Of a stretch of 64,000 nt of DNA, positions 1 through 7,375 are shown in pieces. The stretch is from assembly GCF_009755885.1 (NCBI RefSeq), contig NZ_VYIX01000001.1, positions 62,001-126,000 of the forward strand, read 5' to 3'. A program made the translations under genes and the position numbers. Position 1 is the stretch's first letter, and every line of letters starts with the position of its first letter. A model generated the notes under the pieces. The model was not told the DNA's origin. It saw only the letters and a program-made list of their open reading frames with translations, and did no database searches. This DNA is from Brachyspira sp. SAP_772. GTDB lineage: Bacteria > Spirochaetota > Brachyspiria > Brachyspirales > Brachyspiraceae.

Positions 1-359
1 CTCTTATTTTAATTAGAAGTGTGTTTCTTAAAAATCCTAGTTTTATATTAGATAATAATGGAATATATTATAATAATTTAATAGTTAAAAAATATTTATA
101 TGTATTTTGGTCTGATATTAAAGATTTAGATATAATTGGAAGTTATCTTTTTATATATTTAAAAAATCCAAGACTTTATCATTTAAAAAGGTTTAATAAA
201 ATATCTGATAATCCATTATATATACATATAGGTGATTTGGATATGAGTAATAGATTTGTTAATAGTATGTTTAATTTTTTCTATGATAACTATTATAAAG
301 AAGATGAAGAGAAAATTATTGAAGATGATTATAGAAAGTATTATAGAGATTATTATTAA
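1..359 (+). CDS. STM3941-like small protein, 5' end outside the window
   Basis: The reading frame is open to the left edge of the window (codon phase begins at base 3), so the true start is probably upstream. A GTG at 21 could start a 112-residue product but has no clear ribosome binding site. The visible part, with FILDNNGIYYNN followed by YVFWSDIKDLDI, resembles the small PH-like STM3941-type family, in which a 'default residue/strand/WxDI' pattern recurs. It ends in a run of acidic and tyrosine residues. No catalytic motif is visible and function is unknown. The family call rests on pattern similarity only. It converges on the oligopeptide-binding gene across a shared terminator. Confidence 0.5.
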   Translation, partial: LILIRSVFLKNPSFILDNNGIYYNNLIVKKYLYVFWSDIKDLDIIGSYLFIYLKNPRLYHLKRFNKISDNPLYIHIGDLDMSNRFVNSMFNFFYDNYYKEDEEKIIEDDYRKYYRDYY

Positions 360-398
360 TTTGTAATGACGCCAATAAAAAATCAGCATCATTACAAA
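360..398. terminator. Bidirectional Rho-independent terminator
   Basis: A perfect 10-bp inverted repeat (TTTGTAATGA / TCATTACAAA) with a 19-nt loop lies between two convergent genes. AT-rich tracts flank both sides, so it can serve both. Confidence 0.7.
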
Positions 399-410
399 TT
401 ATTTATATAT

Positions 411-2015
411 TTATTCTTCTAAATATGAATAAGAGAATTTATATTGAGCAAAAGGTATATAGAACACATCTTTTAATTTAGGGCTTTTTAATACAGCAGG
501 TTCAAAATATGCTATAGGTATAATAACAGCCTCATCTTCTATAAGTATTTTTTCTGCTTTATGTAACTCTCTCATTCTAATATTTTGGTCAGTAGTTTTT
601 GACGCTATACTAATTGCCTCATCAAAAGCCTTATTTGTAAATAGAGAGTGGTTCTTATATGAATAGCTAACAAACATTCCTAAAAACGTAGTAGGGTCAT
701 TGTAGCTTCCAGTCCAGCTTGCAGCTGCCATAGTATAGTTTCTCTCTGTTCTAAATGCATGAATAAACGGTGCAAACTCCATTTGTGTAAGTTTAACATC
801 TATACCAAGATTTTCTTTCCACATATTCTGCACAGCTTCAAACATGGGTATATCATTACTAAATGTAAGATAAAACTCTAATACAGGAAAACCTTCACCG
901 TTTGGATATCCTGCTTCTGCCATTAACCTTTTAGCCTCTTCTACATTTTTTTGATAATCTGCTTTGTTTGTGCTTATATATTCGCCAGCATTATCTCTAA
1001 AATAACCTTTTACATCTGTAACACCCCAAGGCACTAATGCACCAGCAGGTCTTCCAGATTTTATAATATTATCTACTATGTAGTTTCTGTCTATAGCAAG
1101 TGATAATGCTTTCCTCACTCTTTTGTCTTTTAGAGTTTCATTTGTGGTATTGAGTGCATAATATTGAGTTCCTATTCTTGTAGCTATATCTATTAAACCT
1201 TCTTCTTTTAAGGTGTCTACATCTTGATATGGAAATTGATCAGAGAAATGAAGAGAGCCTTCTTTAACACCCGCAACTGCAGAATTAGGATTATCCATAA
1301 GAACAAATTTAATTCTTTCGGCAACTATTGTGTCAGCTCCCCAATAATTAGTATTTTTTACAACAGTAATACTTTCATCCGGCTTTCTCTCTTTTAACAT
1401 AAAAGCACCATTACCAATACAAGTTTTAGGATCCCTAGTCCAGTTATCAGGATTTTTTTCAACCATATCTTTTCTCACAGGTGAAAATACAGGAAGGTTC
1501 ACAAGCTCCAAAAAATAAGCTGTAGGATATTCTAATTTTACTTCTAATGTGTAATCATCTAAAGCCTTTATACCAAACTCATCAACAGGCATATATCCAG
1601 CATTAACATTAGAAAAATTAAGTATAGGTTCAAATAAATAACTAGGCTCGCTTGCCGTATCTGGATCAACAACTCTCTTCCAAGAATATTCAAAGTCCTG
1701 TGCTGTTAGAGGTTTTCCGTCAGACCATTTGCCATTTGTTCTTAAATGGAATATATATGTAAGCCCATCTTCAGATATGTCCCAACTTTCTGCAGCTCCC
1801 GGCTGAATAGCTATGTCTTTATATTTTGTAGTTAAGCATTCAAATAGATGAGTTACATAAGTAGAACCTTGCAATGTAATATTTAAAGCAGGATCAATAG
1901 TTTTTGGTTCTGCTCCTAGATTTACATAAATAGTGTTTTCGTCAATAGTTTTTTTAGTTGTACAAGATAAAAAAGATAAGAATAAAGCGGTAAGAATAAT
2001 AATATATTTTTTCAT
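411..2015 (-). CDS. Oligopeptide ABC transporter substrate-binding lipoprotein (OppA-like)
   Basis: This is a periplasmic solute-binding protein of the SBP_bac_5 family (about 534 aa, usual length for OppA). The N-terminus is a lipoprotein signal, with KKYIIILTALFLSFLSC giving a lipobox (FLSC) at about residue 18 of the chosen start. The body carries typical family segments: YVNLGAEPKTIDPAL near the N-terminus, W-D-I-S-E-D-G-L-T-Y, and a C-terminal ...AEKILIEDEAVIIPI region. A GTG three codons upstream is possible, but AAGGGTGGG sits 4-8 nt before the ATG at 2015, so that start is preferred. It would deliver peptides to an Opp/Dpp permease that is not encoded nearby. A promoter with an overlapping inverted repeat lies just upstream. 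Confidence 0.9.
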   Translation of the reverse strand: MKKYIIILTALFLSFLSCTTKKTIDENTIYVNLGAEPKTIDPALNITLQGSTYVTHLFECLTTKYKDIAIQPGAAESWDISEDGLTYIFHLRTNGKWSDGKPLTAQDFEYSWKRVVDPDTASEPSYLFEPILNFSNVNAGYMPVDEFGIKALDDYTLEVKLEYPTAYFLELVNLPVFSPVRKDMVEKNPDNWTRDPKTCIGNGAFMLKERKPDESITVVKNTNYWGADTIVAERIKFVLMDNPNSAVAGVKEGSLHFSDQFPYQDVDTLKEEGLIDIATRIGTQYYALNTTNETLKDKRVRKALSLAIDRNYIVDNIIKSGRPAGALVPWGVTDVKGYFRDNAGEYISTNKADYQKNVEEAKRLMAEAGYPNGEGFPVLEFYLTFSNDIPMFEAVQNMWKENLGIDVKLTQMEFAPFIHAFRTERNYTMAAASWTGSYNDPTTFLGMFVSYSYKNHSLFTNKAFDEAISIASKTTDQNIRMRELHKAEKILIEDEAVIIPIAYFEPAVLKSPKLKDVFYIPFAQYKFSYSYLEE

Positions 2016-2049
2016 ATTACCCACCCTTAGTATGGATTTTTTTTAGAAA

Positions 2050-2078
2050 GATTATATTTTATAATATAATCTTGTCAA
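2050..2078 (-). promoter_or_regulatory. Promoter of the oligopeptide-binding gene with overlapping inverted repeat
   Basis: On the minus strand TTGACA (2073-2078) and TATAAT (2051-2056) are separated by 16 bp. A 22-bp inverted repeat with perfect 9-bp arms (GATTATATT / AATATAATC, 2050-2071) covers the -10 box and spacer, a position suited to a repressor. The binding protein is unknown. Confidence 0.65.
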
Positions 2079-2103
2079 TAATTTTTTTTACTATTTTTTT
2101 ATA

Positions 2104-3336
2104 TTATCTACTCATTCCCATTGGAAACATATCTTTTTTAAGGTAAGTATTATAAATATTCATTATTTGCAATGTAAGTCCTATTGCCATGCAAGATTCA
2201 TCTACATCAAATAAACTGCTATGAGCATTAGGCATTGTTGTTTTTTTAATGTTTTTAGCTCCAAGATTAAAAAATGCTCCCGGTTTATTTAATATAAAAT
2301 AAGAAAAATCTTCAGCACCTAAAGATGGTTTTCTATTTAATACGTTTTTTTCGCCTAATAAATTTACAGCATTTTCTCTTATAATATCTGCTGCCTCTTT
2401 CCAATTAACTAAACTTGGAAAATAAGTTATTTCTATAAACTCAGCATCTGCTTCCATTGATATAGCTATGTTTTTTATTATCTTTTTTATTCTATTCATT
2501 ATGTTATTAATAGTTGTATCTTTTAATGCTCTAATAGTACCATTCATTTCCACATAATCGCATACCACATTTGAAGCTTGTCCGCCATTAATAGTACCAA
2601 TAGTTATAACGGCATTTTCTCCAACATATGTGTTTCTGCTTATTATAGTTTGTATTGCATTTATGATATTTGCAGATACTACTATAGCATCCACTCCGTC
2701 AGCAGGATTAGCAGCATGAGATTTTTTGCCGTATATTTTTATTTTAAAATCTAAGCAGCTAGCATTAAATACACTATCAGTTATTTCTATGTTTCCTACA
2801 TCAGTGTTAACATTCACATGAAGCCCATAAGTAATGTTAACATTATGCAAAGCATTTTCTTTTATCATATTTAAAGCTCCACCTGTTGATTCTTCTGCAG
2901 GCTGAAATATTAATCTTATATTGCATGGCGGAGTAAAATTTTTATCTTTGTTTGAGAATATTCTTGCTATACCCATATTTATTGCAGTATGTACATCATG
3001 TCCGCAAGCATGACAAACTCCTTTATTTTTTGAAGCATAGCTGCAGCGTTTTAAATCTTCTATAGGTAAAGCATCTATATCTGCTCTAAATGCAATAGTA
3101 AAGCTTTTATCTTCTCCTTCTATATCTGCTACAATTCCAGTATTTGCTATTTTTGTTTTATGTTTTATTTCATGTAATGTTAAATAATTTGATATAAACT
3201 CCATTGTTTTATATTCTTCATTACCTAATTCAGGATATGAATGTATATGTCTTCTTATATCTATAATCTCTTTTTCTATTTCTTTTATTTTTTCTTTTAA
3301 TTTATTATCTAAAATATCACATGATTCTTTTTTCAT
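2104..3336 (-). CDS. M20-family amidohydrolase (N-acyl-amino-acid / hippurate hydrolase type)
   Basis: This is a zinc-dependent M20D peptidase of 410 aa, the normal length for the family. It probably removes acyl groups from amino acids or cleaves small peptides in the cytoplasm; no signal peptide is present. Visible metal-site motifs are ACGHDVHTA (first zinc ligands), QPAEES (catalytic Glu), a conserved internal His in YGLHVN, and SLGAEDFSYF near the C-terminus. A ribosome binding site AAAAGG precedes the ATG by about 13 nt. It lies downstream of, and on the same strand as, no obvious partner. Its neighbours (peptide-binding protein, C26 peptidase, APC permease) suggest amino-acid scavenging. 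The exact substrate cannot be assigned. Confidence 0.88.
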   Translation of the reverse strand: MKKESCDILDNKLKEKIKEIEKEIIDIRRHIHSYPELGNEEYKTMEFISNYLTLHEIKHKTKIANTGIVADIEGEDKSFTIAFRADIDALPIEDLKRCSYASKNKGVCHACGHDVHTAINMGIARIFSNKDKNFTPPCNIRLIFQPAEESTGGALNMIKENALHNVNITYGLHVNVNTDVGNIEITDSVFNASCLDFKIKIYGKKSHAANPADGVDAIVVSANIINAIQTIISRNTYVGENAVITIGTINGGQASNVVCDYVEMNGTIRALKDTTINNIMNRIKKIIKNIAISMEADAEFIEITYFPSLVNWKEAADIIRENAVNLLGEKNVLNRKPSLGAEDFSYFILNKPGAFFNLGAKNIKKTTMPNAHSSLFDVDESCMAIGLTLQIMNIYNTYLKKDMFPMGMSR

Positions 3337-3398
3337 AAAACTAAAAAAACCTTTTAAAAATTTATTTTATTTCTATATTATAAACTATAATAGTTTTT

Positions 3399-3427
3399 TT
3401 GACAAACTATTTATTTTTTACTATACT
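3399..3427 (+). promoter_or_regulatory. Sigma-70-type promoter for the C26 peptidase and permease genes
   Basis: TTGACA (3399-3404) and TATACT (3422-3427) are separated by an ideal 17 bp. The box lies 36 bp before the ATG of the downstream gene. Confidence 0.75.
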
Positions 3428-3463
3428 TTAAAATACAAATTTATTTATTATACGGAGTGTTTT

Positions 3464-4192
3464 ATGAAGCCTGTTATCGGTATAAGCGGAAGTATATTAG
3501 CTAATGAAAATGATGGTGTTTTTTCTGGTTATGAAAGGGCTTATGTAAATGATGATTATGTGCTCTCTGTTACGAAGGCGGGAGGTGTGCCTTTTATAGT
3601 GCCGATAATAGATAATGATGAAGATATAAAAACACAAATTTCTCATGTTGATGGAGTTGTTCTCTCTGGCGGATATGATGTTGATCCTATATATTGGAAA
3701 GAAGAGATTAGCTCAAAACTAGGAAGAATATTTCCAAGACGAGATAATCATGAATTAAAAATAGTAAAATATGCCTTAGAAATGAAAAAACCTATACTAG
3801 GTATATGTAGAGGCTGTCAAATTATCAATGTTGCTTTTGGTGGAAGTTTATATCAAGATTTGTCTTTCATAAAAGATTGTTATATAAAACATTCTCAATC
3901 TGCTAAACCTTATGAACCTACACATAATATCACAACTAAAGAGGGTAGTATTATCAGAGAAATAGTAGGGGAGAGTTTAAGGGTCAATTCTTTTCACCAT
4001 TTAGCGATTAAAGATTTGGGTAAAGGGTTAATTGCTACAAGTTATTCTACAGATGGAGTGGTTGAAAGTGTAGAATATACAGAAAATGGCAATTTTGTAC
4101 TTGGTGTGCAATTTCACCCAGAAATGATGCATTCTCATTATGATTTCGCTTTAAATATTTTCAAAAAATTGATATCTGTTTGTAAGAGATAA
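3464..4192 (+). CDS. Class-I glutamine-amidotransferase-like peptidase C26 (gamma-glutamyl hydrolase type)
   Basis: The 242-aa protein begins MKPVIGISG and carries the C26 triad: nucleophile Cys in GICRGCQ, His in GVQFHPEM, and the following Glu. This is the fold of PuuD-type gamma-glutamyl-GABA hydrolases, which free an amine or amino acid from a gamma-glutamyl adduct. A ribosome binding site CGGAGTG precedes the ATG. It is followed 49 bp later by an APC-family amino-acid permease, probably in the same transcript. That pairing suggests uptake and hydrolysis of a gamma-glutamyl compound. No other putrescine-pathway gene is present, so PuuD function itself is not supported. Confidence 0.85.
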   Translation: MKPVIGISGSILANENDGVFSGYERAYVNDDYVLSVTKAGGVPFIVPIIDNDEDIKTQISHVDGVVLSGGYDVDPIYWKEEISSKLGRIFPRRDNHELKIVKYALEMKKPILGICRGCQIINVAFGGSLYQDLSFIKDCYIKHSQSAKPYEPTHNITTKEGSIIREIVGESLRVNSFHHLAIKDLGKGLIATSYSTDGVVESVEYTENGNFVLGVQFHPEMMHSHYDFALNIFKKLISVCKR

Positions 4193-4241
4193 TTTTTTTA
4201 ATCTCTTATATTTTTTTAAAATATTTTTTAAGGAGTTTTTT

Positions 4242-5525
4242 ATGTCGGGTAATAAGTTAGGGCTCTTTAGTATAATATTGCTTGGTATCAATGCTATTGT
4301 TGGAACAGGTATATTTTTGCTTCCAAATCAGGCTTATGCTGAAGTTGGGGTTATGAGTATAGGAGTAATCATATTTGATGCTTTTTTGGTTATTTCTATA
4401 GCATTATGTTTTGCCGAAATGGGCGGAATGTATAAAAACAATGGCGGACCTTATCTTTATGCAAAAGATGCTTTTGGGGAGTTTGTTGGTTTTGAAGTTG
4501 GTATAATGAAATGGGCTATAAGTATAATTGCTTGGGCTGCTATGGCTATGGGATTTCCTACAGCATTGGGAGCAGTTTGGGCACCAGCACAAAACCCTGT
4601 TGTACAAAAAGTTATTGCTATAAGTATACTCGTTTTGCTTGGTATAATGAACATTATGGGAGTTAAAATATCCAAAATAATGAACAATATAGTAACAACT
4701 GGTAAATTAATACCTTTAATATTATTTGTTACTGTTGGTATTTTCTTTATAAAGGGTGAAAACTTTGTAAATCCTGTAGCTGAAAATGGTGAGGTTGTAT
4801 TAAAAGGTACATTTGGAAGTGCAGCTTTGCTTATATTTTATGCTTATACTGGTTTTGAATCTATAGGAGTTGCTGCAGGAGATATGGATAATGCCAAGAA
4901 AAATGTTCCTCTTGCTATATGTATAGTTTTGGTGTTGGTAGCTATAATATATATACTTATTCAGGTAAATAGTATAGGTATATTAGGAGCTTCTCTAGCA
5001 ACAACAAGCACACCAGTTGCCACTGCAGCAGAAAAGTTCTTGGGTAAATGGGCAGGAGCTATGGTAACAGCTGGTACTTTGATATCTATAGGAGGTATTA
5101 ACGTAGCTTCTTCATTCTTAACTCCTCGTGCAGGTGTTGCTATGTCTGATGAAAATCAGCTTCCAAGCTTTATTTCAAAAAGAAACTCTAAAGATGTTCC
5201 TTATGTAGCAGTAATAATATCAGTTATATTAACAGCTTTAGTAACATTAACAGGAAGTTTTACTACATTAGCAGCTATTAGTGTAGTATCACGTTTTGCT
5301 CAGTATATTCCTACTTGTTTGGCAGTTCCAGTAATGAGGAAAAAAGCTCCGGATATGGAGAGAGGTTTTGTACTTCCTCTTGGTCCTGTTATTCCTATAA
5401 TTGCTATAGTTGTTAGCTTGTGGTTATTATCACAATCAGACTTAAAGAAGATCATATTTGGTTTGGGCGGTCTTGTAATTGGAGCGGTTGTTTATTTTAT
5501 AATGAAGTTATCAAAAAAGAAATAA
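4242..5525 (+). CDS. APC-superfamily amino-acid permease
   Basis: A 427-aa integral membrane protein with about 12 hydrophobic segments. It starts with the APC signature region (LLGINAIVGTGIFLLPNQ: the unwound TM1 with its GxGIF motif). Length and topology fit amino-acid/polyamine/organocation antiporters or symporters. AAGGAG lies 8 nt upstream of the ATG. It probably shares a transcript with the preceding C26 peptidase. Substrate cannot be read from the sequence, though context points to an amino acid or glutamyl compound. A terminator follows the gene. Confidence 0.88.
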   Translation: MSGNKLGLFSIILLGINAIVGTGIFLLPNQAYAEVGVMSIGVIIFDAFLVISIALCFAEMGGMYKNNGGPYLYAKDAFGEFVGFEVGIMKWAISIIAWAAMAMGFPTALGAVWAPAQNPVVQKVIAISILVLLGIMNIMGVKISKIMNNIVTTGKLIPLILFVTVGIFFIKGENFVNPVAENGEVVLKGTFGSAALLIFYAYTGFESIGVAAGDMDNAKKNVPLAICIVLVLVAIIYILIQVNSIGILGASLATTSTPVATAAEKFLGKWAGAMVTAGTLISIGGINVASSFLTPRAGVAMSDENQLPSFISKRNSKDVPYVAVIISVILTALVTLTGSFTTLAAISVVSRFAQYIPTCLAVPVMRKKAPDMERGFVLPLGPVIPIIAIVVSLWLLSQSDLKKIIFGLGGLVIGAVVYFIMKLSKKK

Positions 5526-5535
5526 TTATTTTATA

Positions 5536-5587
5536 AAATACTTCTTGTTTTGTAGTTTTATTTACTAGGGAGCAGGAAGTATTTTTA
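5536..5587 (+). terminator. Rho-independent terminator after the APC permease
   Basis: A 9-bp stem AAATACTTC / GAAGTATTT with a long loop, followed by TTTTA. It separates the permease from the glycine reductase operon. Confidence 0.6.
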
Positions 5588-5723
5588 ATATTGTTGTTCT
5601 TTATTTTCACAATAATAGCTTATTTAAATTTGAAAATAACTGCAAGATGTAATATTATAAATAGTAATAAAAAAAATTTTGTATTTTTTTATTTAAAAAA
5701 TAGAATACTCTTGTAATAATATA

Positions 5724-5751
5724 TTGACAAATAAATAAAAAAATATATATT
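5724..5751 (+). promoter_or_regulatory. Promoter of the glycine reductase operon
   Basis: TTGACA (5724-5729), 16-bp spacer, TATATT (5746-5751). The -10 box ends only 8 bp before the grdX ATG, so transcription would start at or next to the start codon, implying a leaderless message. Confidence 0.65.
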
Positions 5752-5759
5752 ATAAGAGT

Positions 5760-6137
5760 ATGAATTGTGTTGTTATAACAAATAATCCGAAGATTTTTGA
5801 AGAAGTAAAGAGTAAAAATGCAGAAATAATTTATATGTCAAATTCGGATTTTATGGAAGTTCTTTGTAAAGTAAGAGACTATGTACATTTAGGTTACAAA
5901 CTATTAACTCATCCTATAGTGAGCAGTATAAAACCTTATGAGACCCCATATAAAAGCGTTGCTTTGTCTAAAAGTCCAGAATTGGATTTATACTCATTAG
6001 AGTTAATAGAAAATTCCATAGAGCTTACAAAAAACTTTTTGGATAAACCTAGAAGGAAATTAACAAAAGAAATAGATGAGGATTTTAAATTAATAGATTA
6101 TAAATTAGTTATTGGAGCAATAGAAAATATTTTGTAG
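5760..6137 (+). CDS. grdX: GrdX family protein
   Basis: A 125-aa protein that heads the glycine reductase cluster, as GrdX does in other glycine-fermenting anaerobes. It starts with MNCVVITNNP and keeps the family's ITNNP and HP(I/V) segments (LLTHPIVSSIKPYETPYKS). Its biochemical role is not established. There is no membrane segment or signal peptide. No Shine-Dalgarno sequence precedes the ATG and the -10 box is immediately upstream, so translation is probably leaderless. It is followed after 23 bp by trxB. Confidence 0.82.
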   Translation: MNCVVITNNPKIFEEVKSKNAEIIYMSNSDFMEVLCKVRDYVHLGYKLLTHPIVSSIKPYETPYKSVALSKSPELDLYSLELIENSIELTKNFLDKPRRKLTKEIDEDFKLIDYKLVIGAIENIL

Positions 6138-6160
6138 TATTAAAATAACGGAGATTTTGT

Positions 6161-7117
6161 ATGAGTAATTTGTATGATTGTATTATAATAGGTGGCGGAC
6201 CATCTGGTTTGGCTGCTGGAGTTTATGCTGCTAGAGCTAGATTAAAGACAATTCTTTTTGAAAAGGCTAGTTTTGGCGGACAGATTAGTATTACTGATGA
6301 AATAGCTAATTATCCGGGTTTTTATGAACCAGATGAAGAAGCAAGACATCCTAAAAATCTAATTAATAAAATGATAGAACAGGCTAAGTCTTTTGGTGCT
6401 GAAATAGAGCATAAAGAAGTAGTTGATGTTAAATTAGACGGTAAAGTAAAAGAAGTTAAAACTGCTGATGGAGAAGTTTATACATCAAAAACAGTAATAA
6501 TTGCTACAGGTGCTCAGCCTAGAAAATTAGGTTGTAAAGGTGAATTAGAATACACTGGTAAAGGTGTTTCTTATTGTGCTACTTGTGATGCTAACTTTTT
6601 TGAAGGTATGGAAGTTTTCTGCGTAGGTGGTGGAGATACTGCTGTAGAAGAGGCTATGTACTTATCTAAATTCGCTAGAAAAGTTACTTTGATAGTGAGA
6701 AAAGATTATGTACGCTGTGCTAACTCTATAGAAGAAAAAGCTAAAGCTAATCCTAAAATTGAGATAAAATTTAGAACAGAACTTTTAGAGCTTAAAGGTG
6801 AAGGAATTGTTGAATCTGCAATATTCTTAAACAATGAAACAGGTGAAACTTATGAATATAAAGCTGATGAAGAAGATGGTACATTTGGTGTATTTATATT
6901 TGTTGGTTATGTTCCTTTGACAAAATTATTTGAGGGTAAAGTGGATATGAAAGATGGTTTCATCATTACAGATGAAGAGATGAAAACAAATGTTGAGGGT
7001 GTATTTGCTTGCGGAGATTTAAGACCTAAGATGCTTAAACAAGTTATTACTGCTACAGCAGATGGTGCTATAGCTGGAATTTCTGCTAACAAATATATAG
7101 AAGAACATTATTCTTAA
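6161..7117 (+). CDS. trxB: Thioredoxin reductase of the glycine reductase system
   Basis: An NADPH:thioredoxin disulfide reductase of 318 aa with FAD-binding GGGPSGLAAG at about residues 11-20. The redox-active pair C139/C142 lies in SYCATCDANFF, the NADPH loop is GGGDTAVEEA, and the C-terminal FAD motif is ACGDLR. In glycine reductase it passes NADPH electrons, via thioredoxin, to re-reduce the selenoprotein. The NADPH 2'-phosphate motif reads VRKDYVRCA rather than the usual HRRxxxRA. Its start is backed by ACGGAG 9 nt upstream. No trxA follows it, unlike the arrangement in Eubacterium acidaminophilum; the downstream gap holds an unusual UGA-containing frame instead. Confidence 0.92.
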   Translation: MSNLYDCIIIGGGPSGLAAGVYAARARLKTILFEKASFGGQISITDEIANYPGFYEPDEEARHPKNLINKMIEQAKSFGAEIEHKEVVDVKLDGKVKEVKTADGEVYTSKTVIIATGAQPRKLGCKGELEYTGKGVSYCATCDANFFEGMEVFCVGGGDTAVEEAMYLSKFARKVTLIVRKDYVRCANSIEEKAKANPKIEIKFRTELLELKGEGIVESAIFLNNETGETYEYKADEEDGTFGVFIFVGYVPLTKLFEGKVDMKDGFIITDEEMKTNVEGVFACGDLRPKMLKQVITATADGAIAGISANKYIEEHYS

Positions 7118-7160
7118 TTATTTAATTAAAGGAAAAATATAGATGATGAAATTTAAAGGC

Positions 7161-7188
7161 TGAGTAAAAAATATCTCTTGCGTTGCAA
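7161..7188 (+). promoter_or_regulatory. Candidate bacterial SECIS element of the trxB-grdE gap
   Basis: UGA at 7161-7163 is followed by an 18-nt gap to a GTT loop (7182-7184) closed by a 4-bp stem TTGC/GCAA (7178-7188). The stem is shorter than the 6-bp one in grdB but the UGA-to-loop distance is identical. Confidence 0.35.
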
Positions 7189-7280
7189 TGAATCAATATT
7201 CTATTTATAGCGGTATTATTGCATTGTTTATTTTGCTAGGGATAAATTTATCAGGGATTAAATTGCATTTATTGAAATTC

Positions 7281-7322
7281 AAGAGTGGTAGCATATTTTT
7301 TATATGCTCCTGCTCTTTTTTA
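7281..7322 (+). terminator. Terminator-like hairpin upstream of grdE (possible attenuator)
   Basis: AAGAG, GG and AGCATAT on the 5' side pair with ATATGCT, CC and CTCTT on the 3' side, with single-base bulges, and six T residues follow. It lies inside the operon, 54 bp before grdE, so it would reduce or condition expression of the downstream genes. Confidence 0.6.
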
Positions 7323-7375
7323 TTGCTTATAACTTATATTTATAAATAAAAATAAAAATATATAAAGGAGACTAT

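Larger units (their letters stand above)
7143..7349 (+). other. Candidate UGA-recoded mini-ORF / leader between trxB and grdE
   Basis: From the ATG at 7143, preceded by AAAGGA 9 nt upstream, the frame runs six codons (MMKFKG) to a UGA at 7161. It then stays open for 61 further codons to a UAA at 7347. If the UGA is read as selenocysteine, the product is 68 aa. The residues after it are VKNISCVAMNQ, with a Cys at Sec+6 as in GrdB, then two hydrophobic stretches. A hairpin with a 3-nt loop starting G sits 18 nt after the UGA, the same spacing as in grdB. The tail of the frame overlaps a terminator-like hairpin. It could be a small selenoprotein gene, a selenium-sensing leader, or a decayed gene. 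No family is recognised, and recoding is inference only. Confidence 0.35.

Noticed and set aside
7118..7375. Glycine riboswitch upstream of grdE
   Set aside because: No tandem glycine aptamer motifs are present; the hairpin seen is terminator-like and the UGA/hairpin pair fits better.
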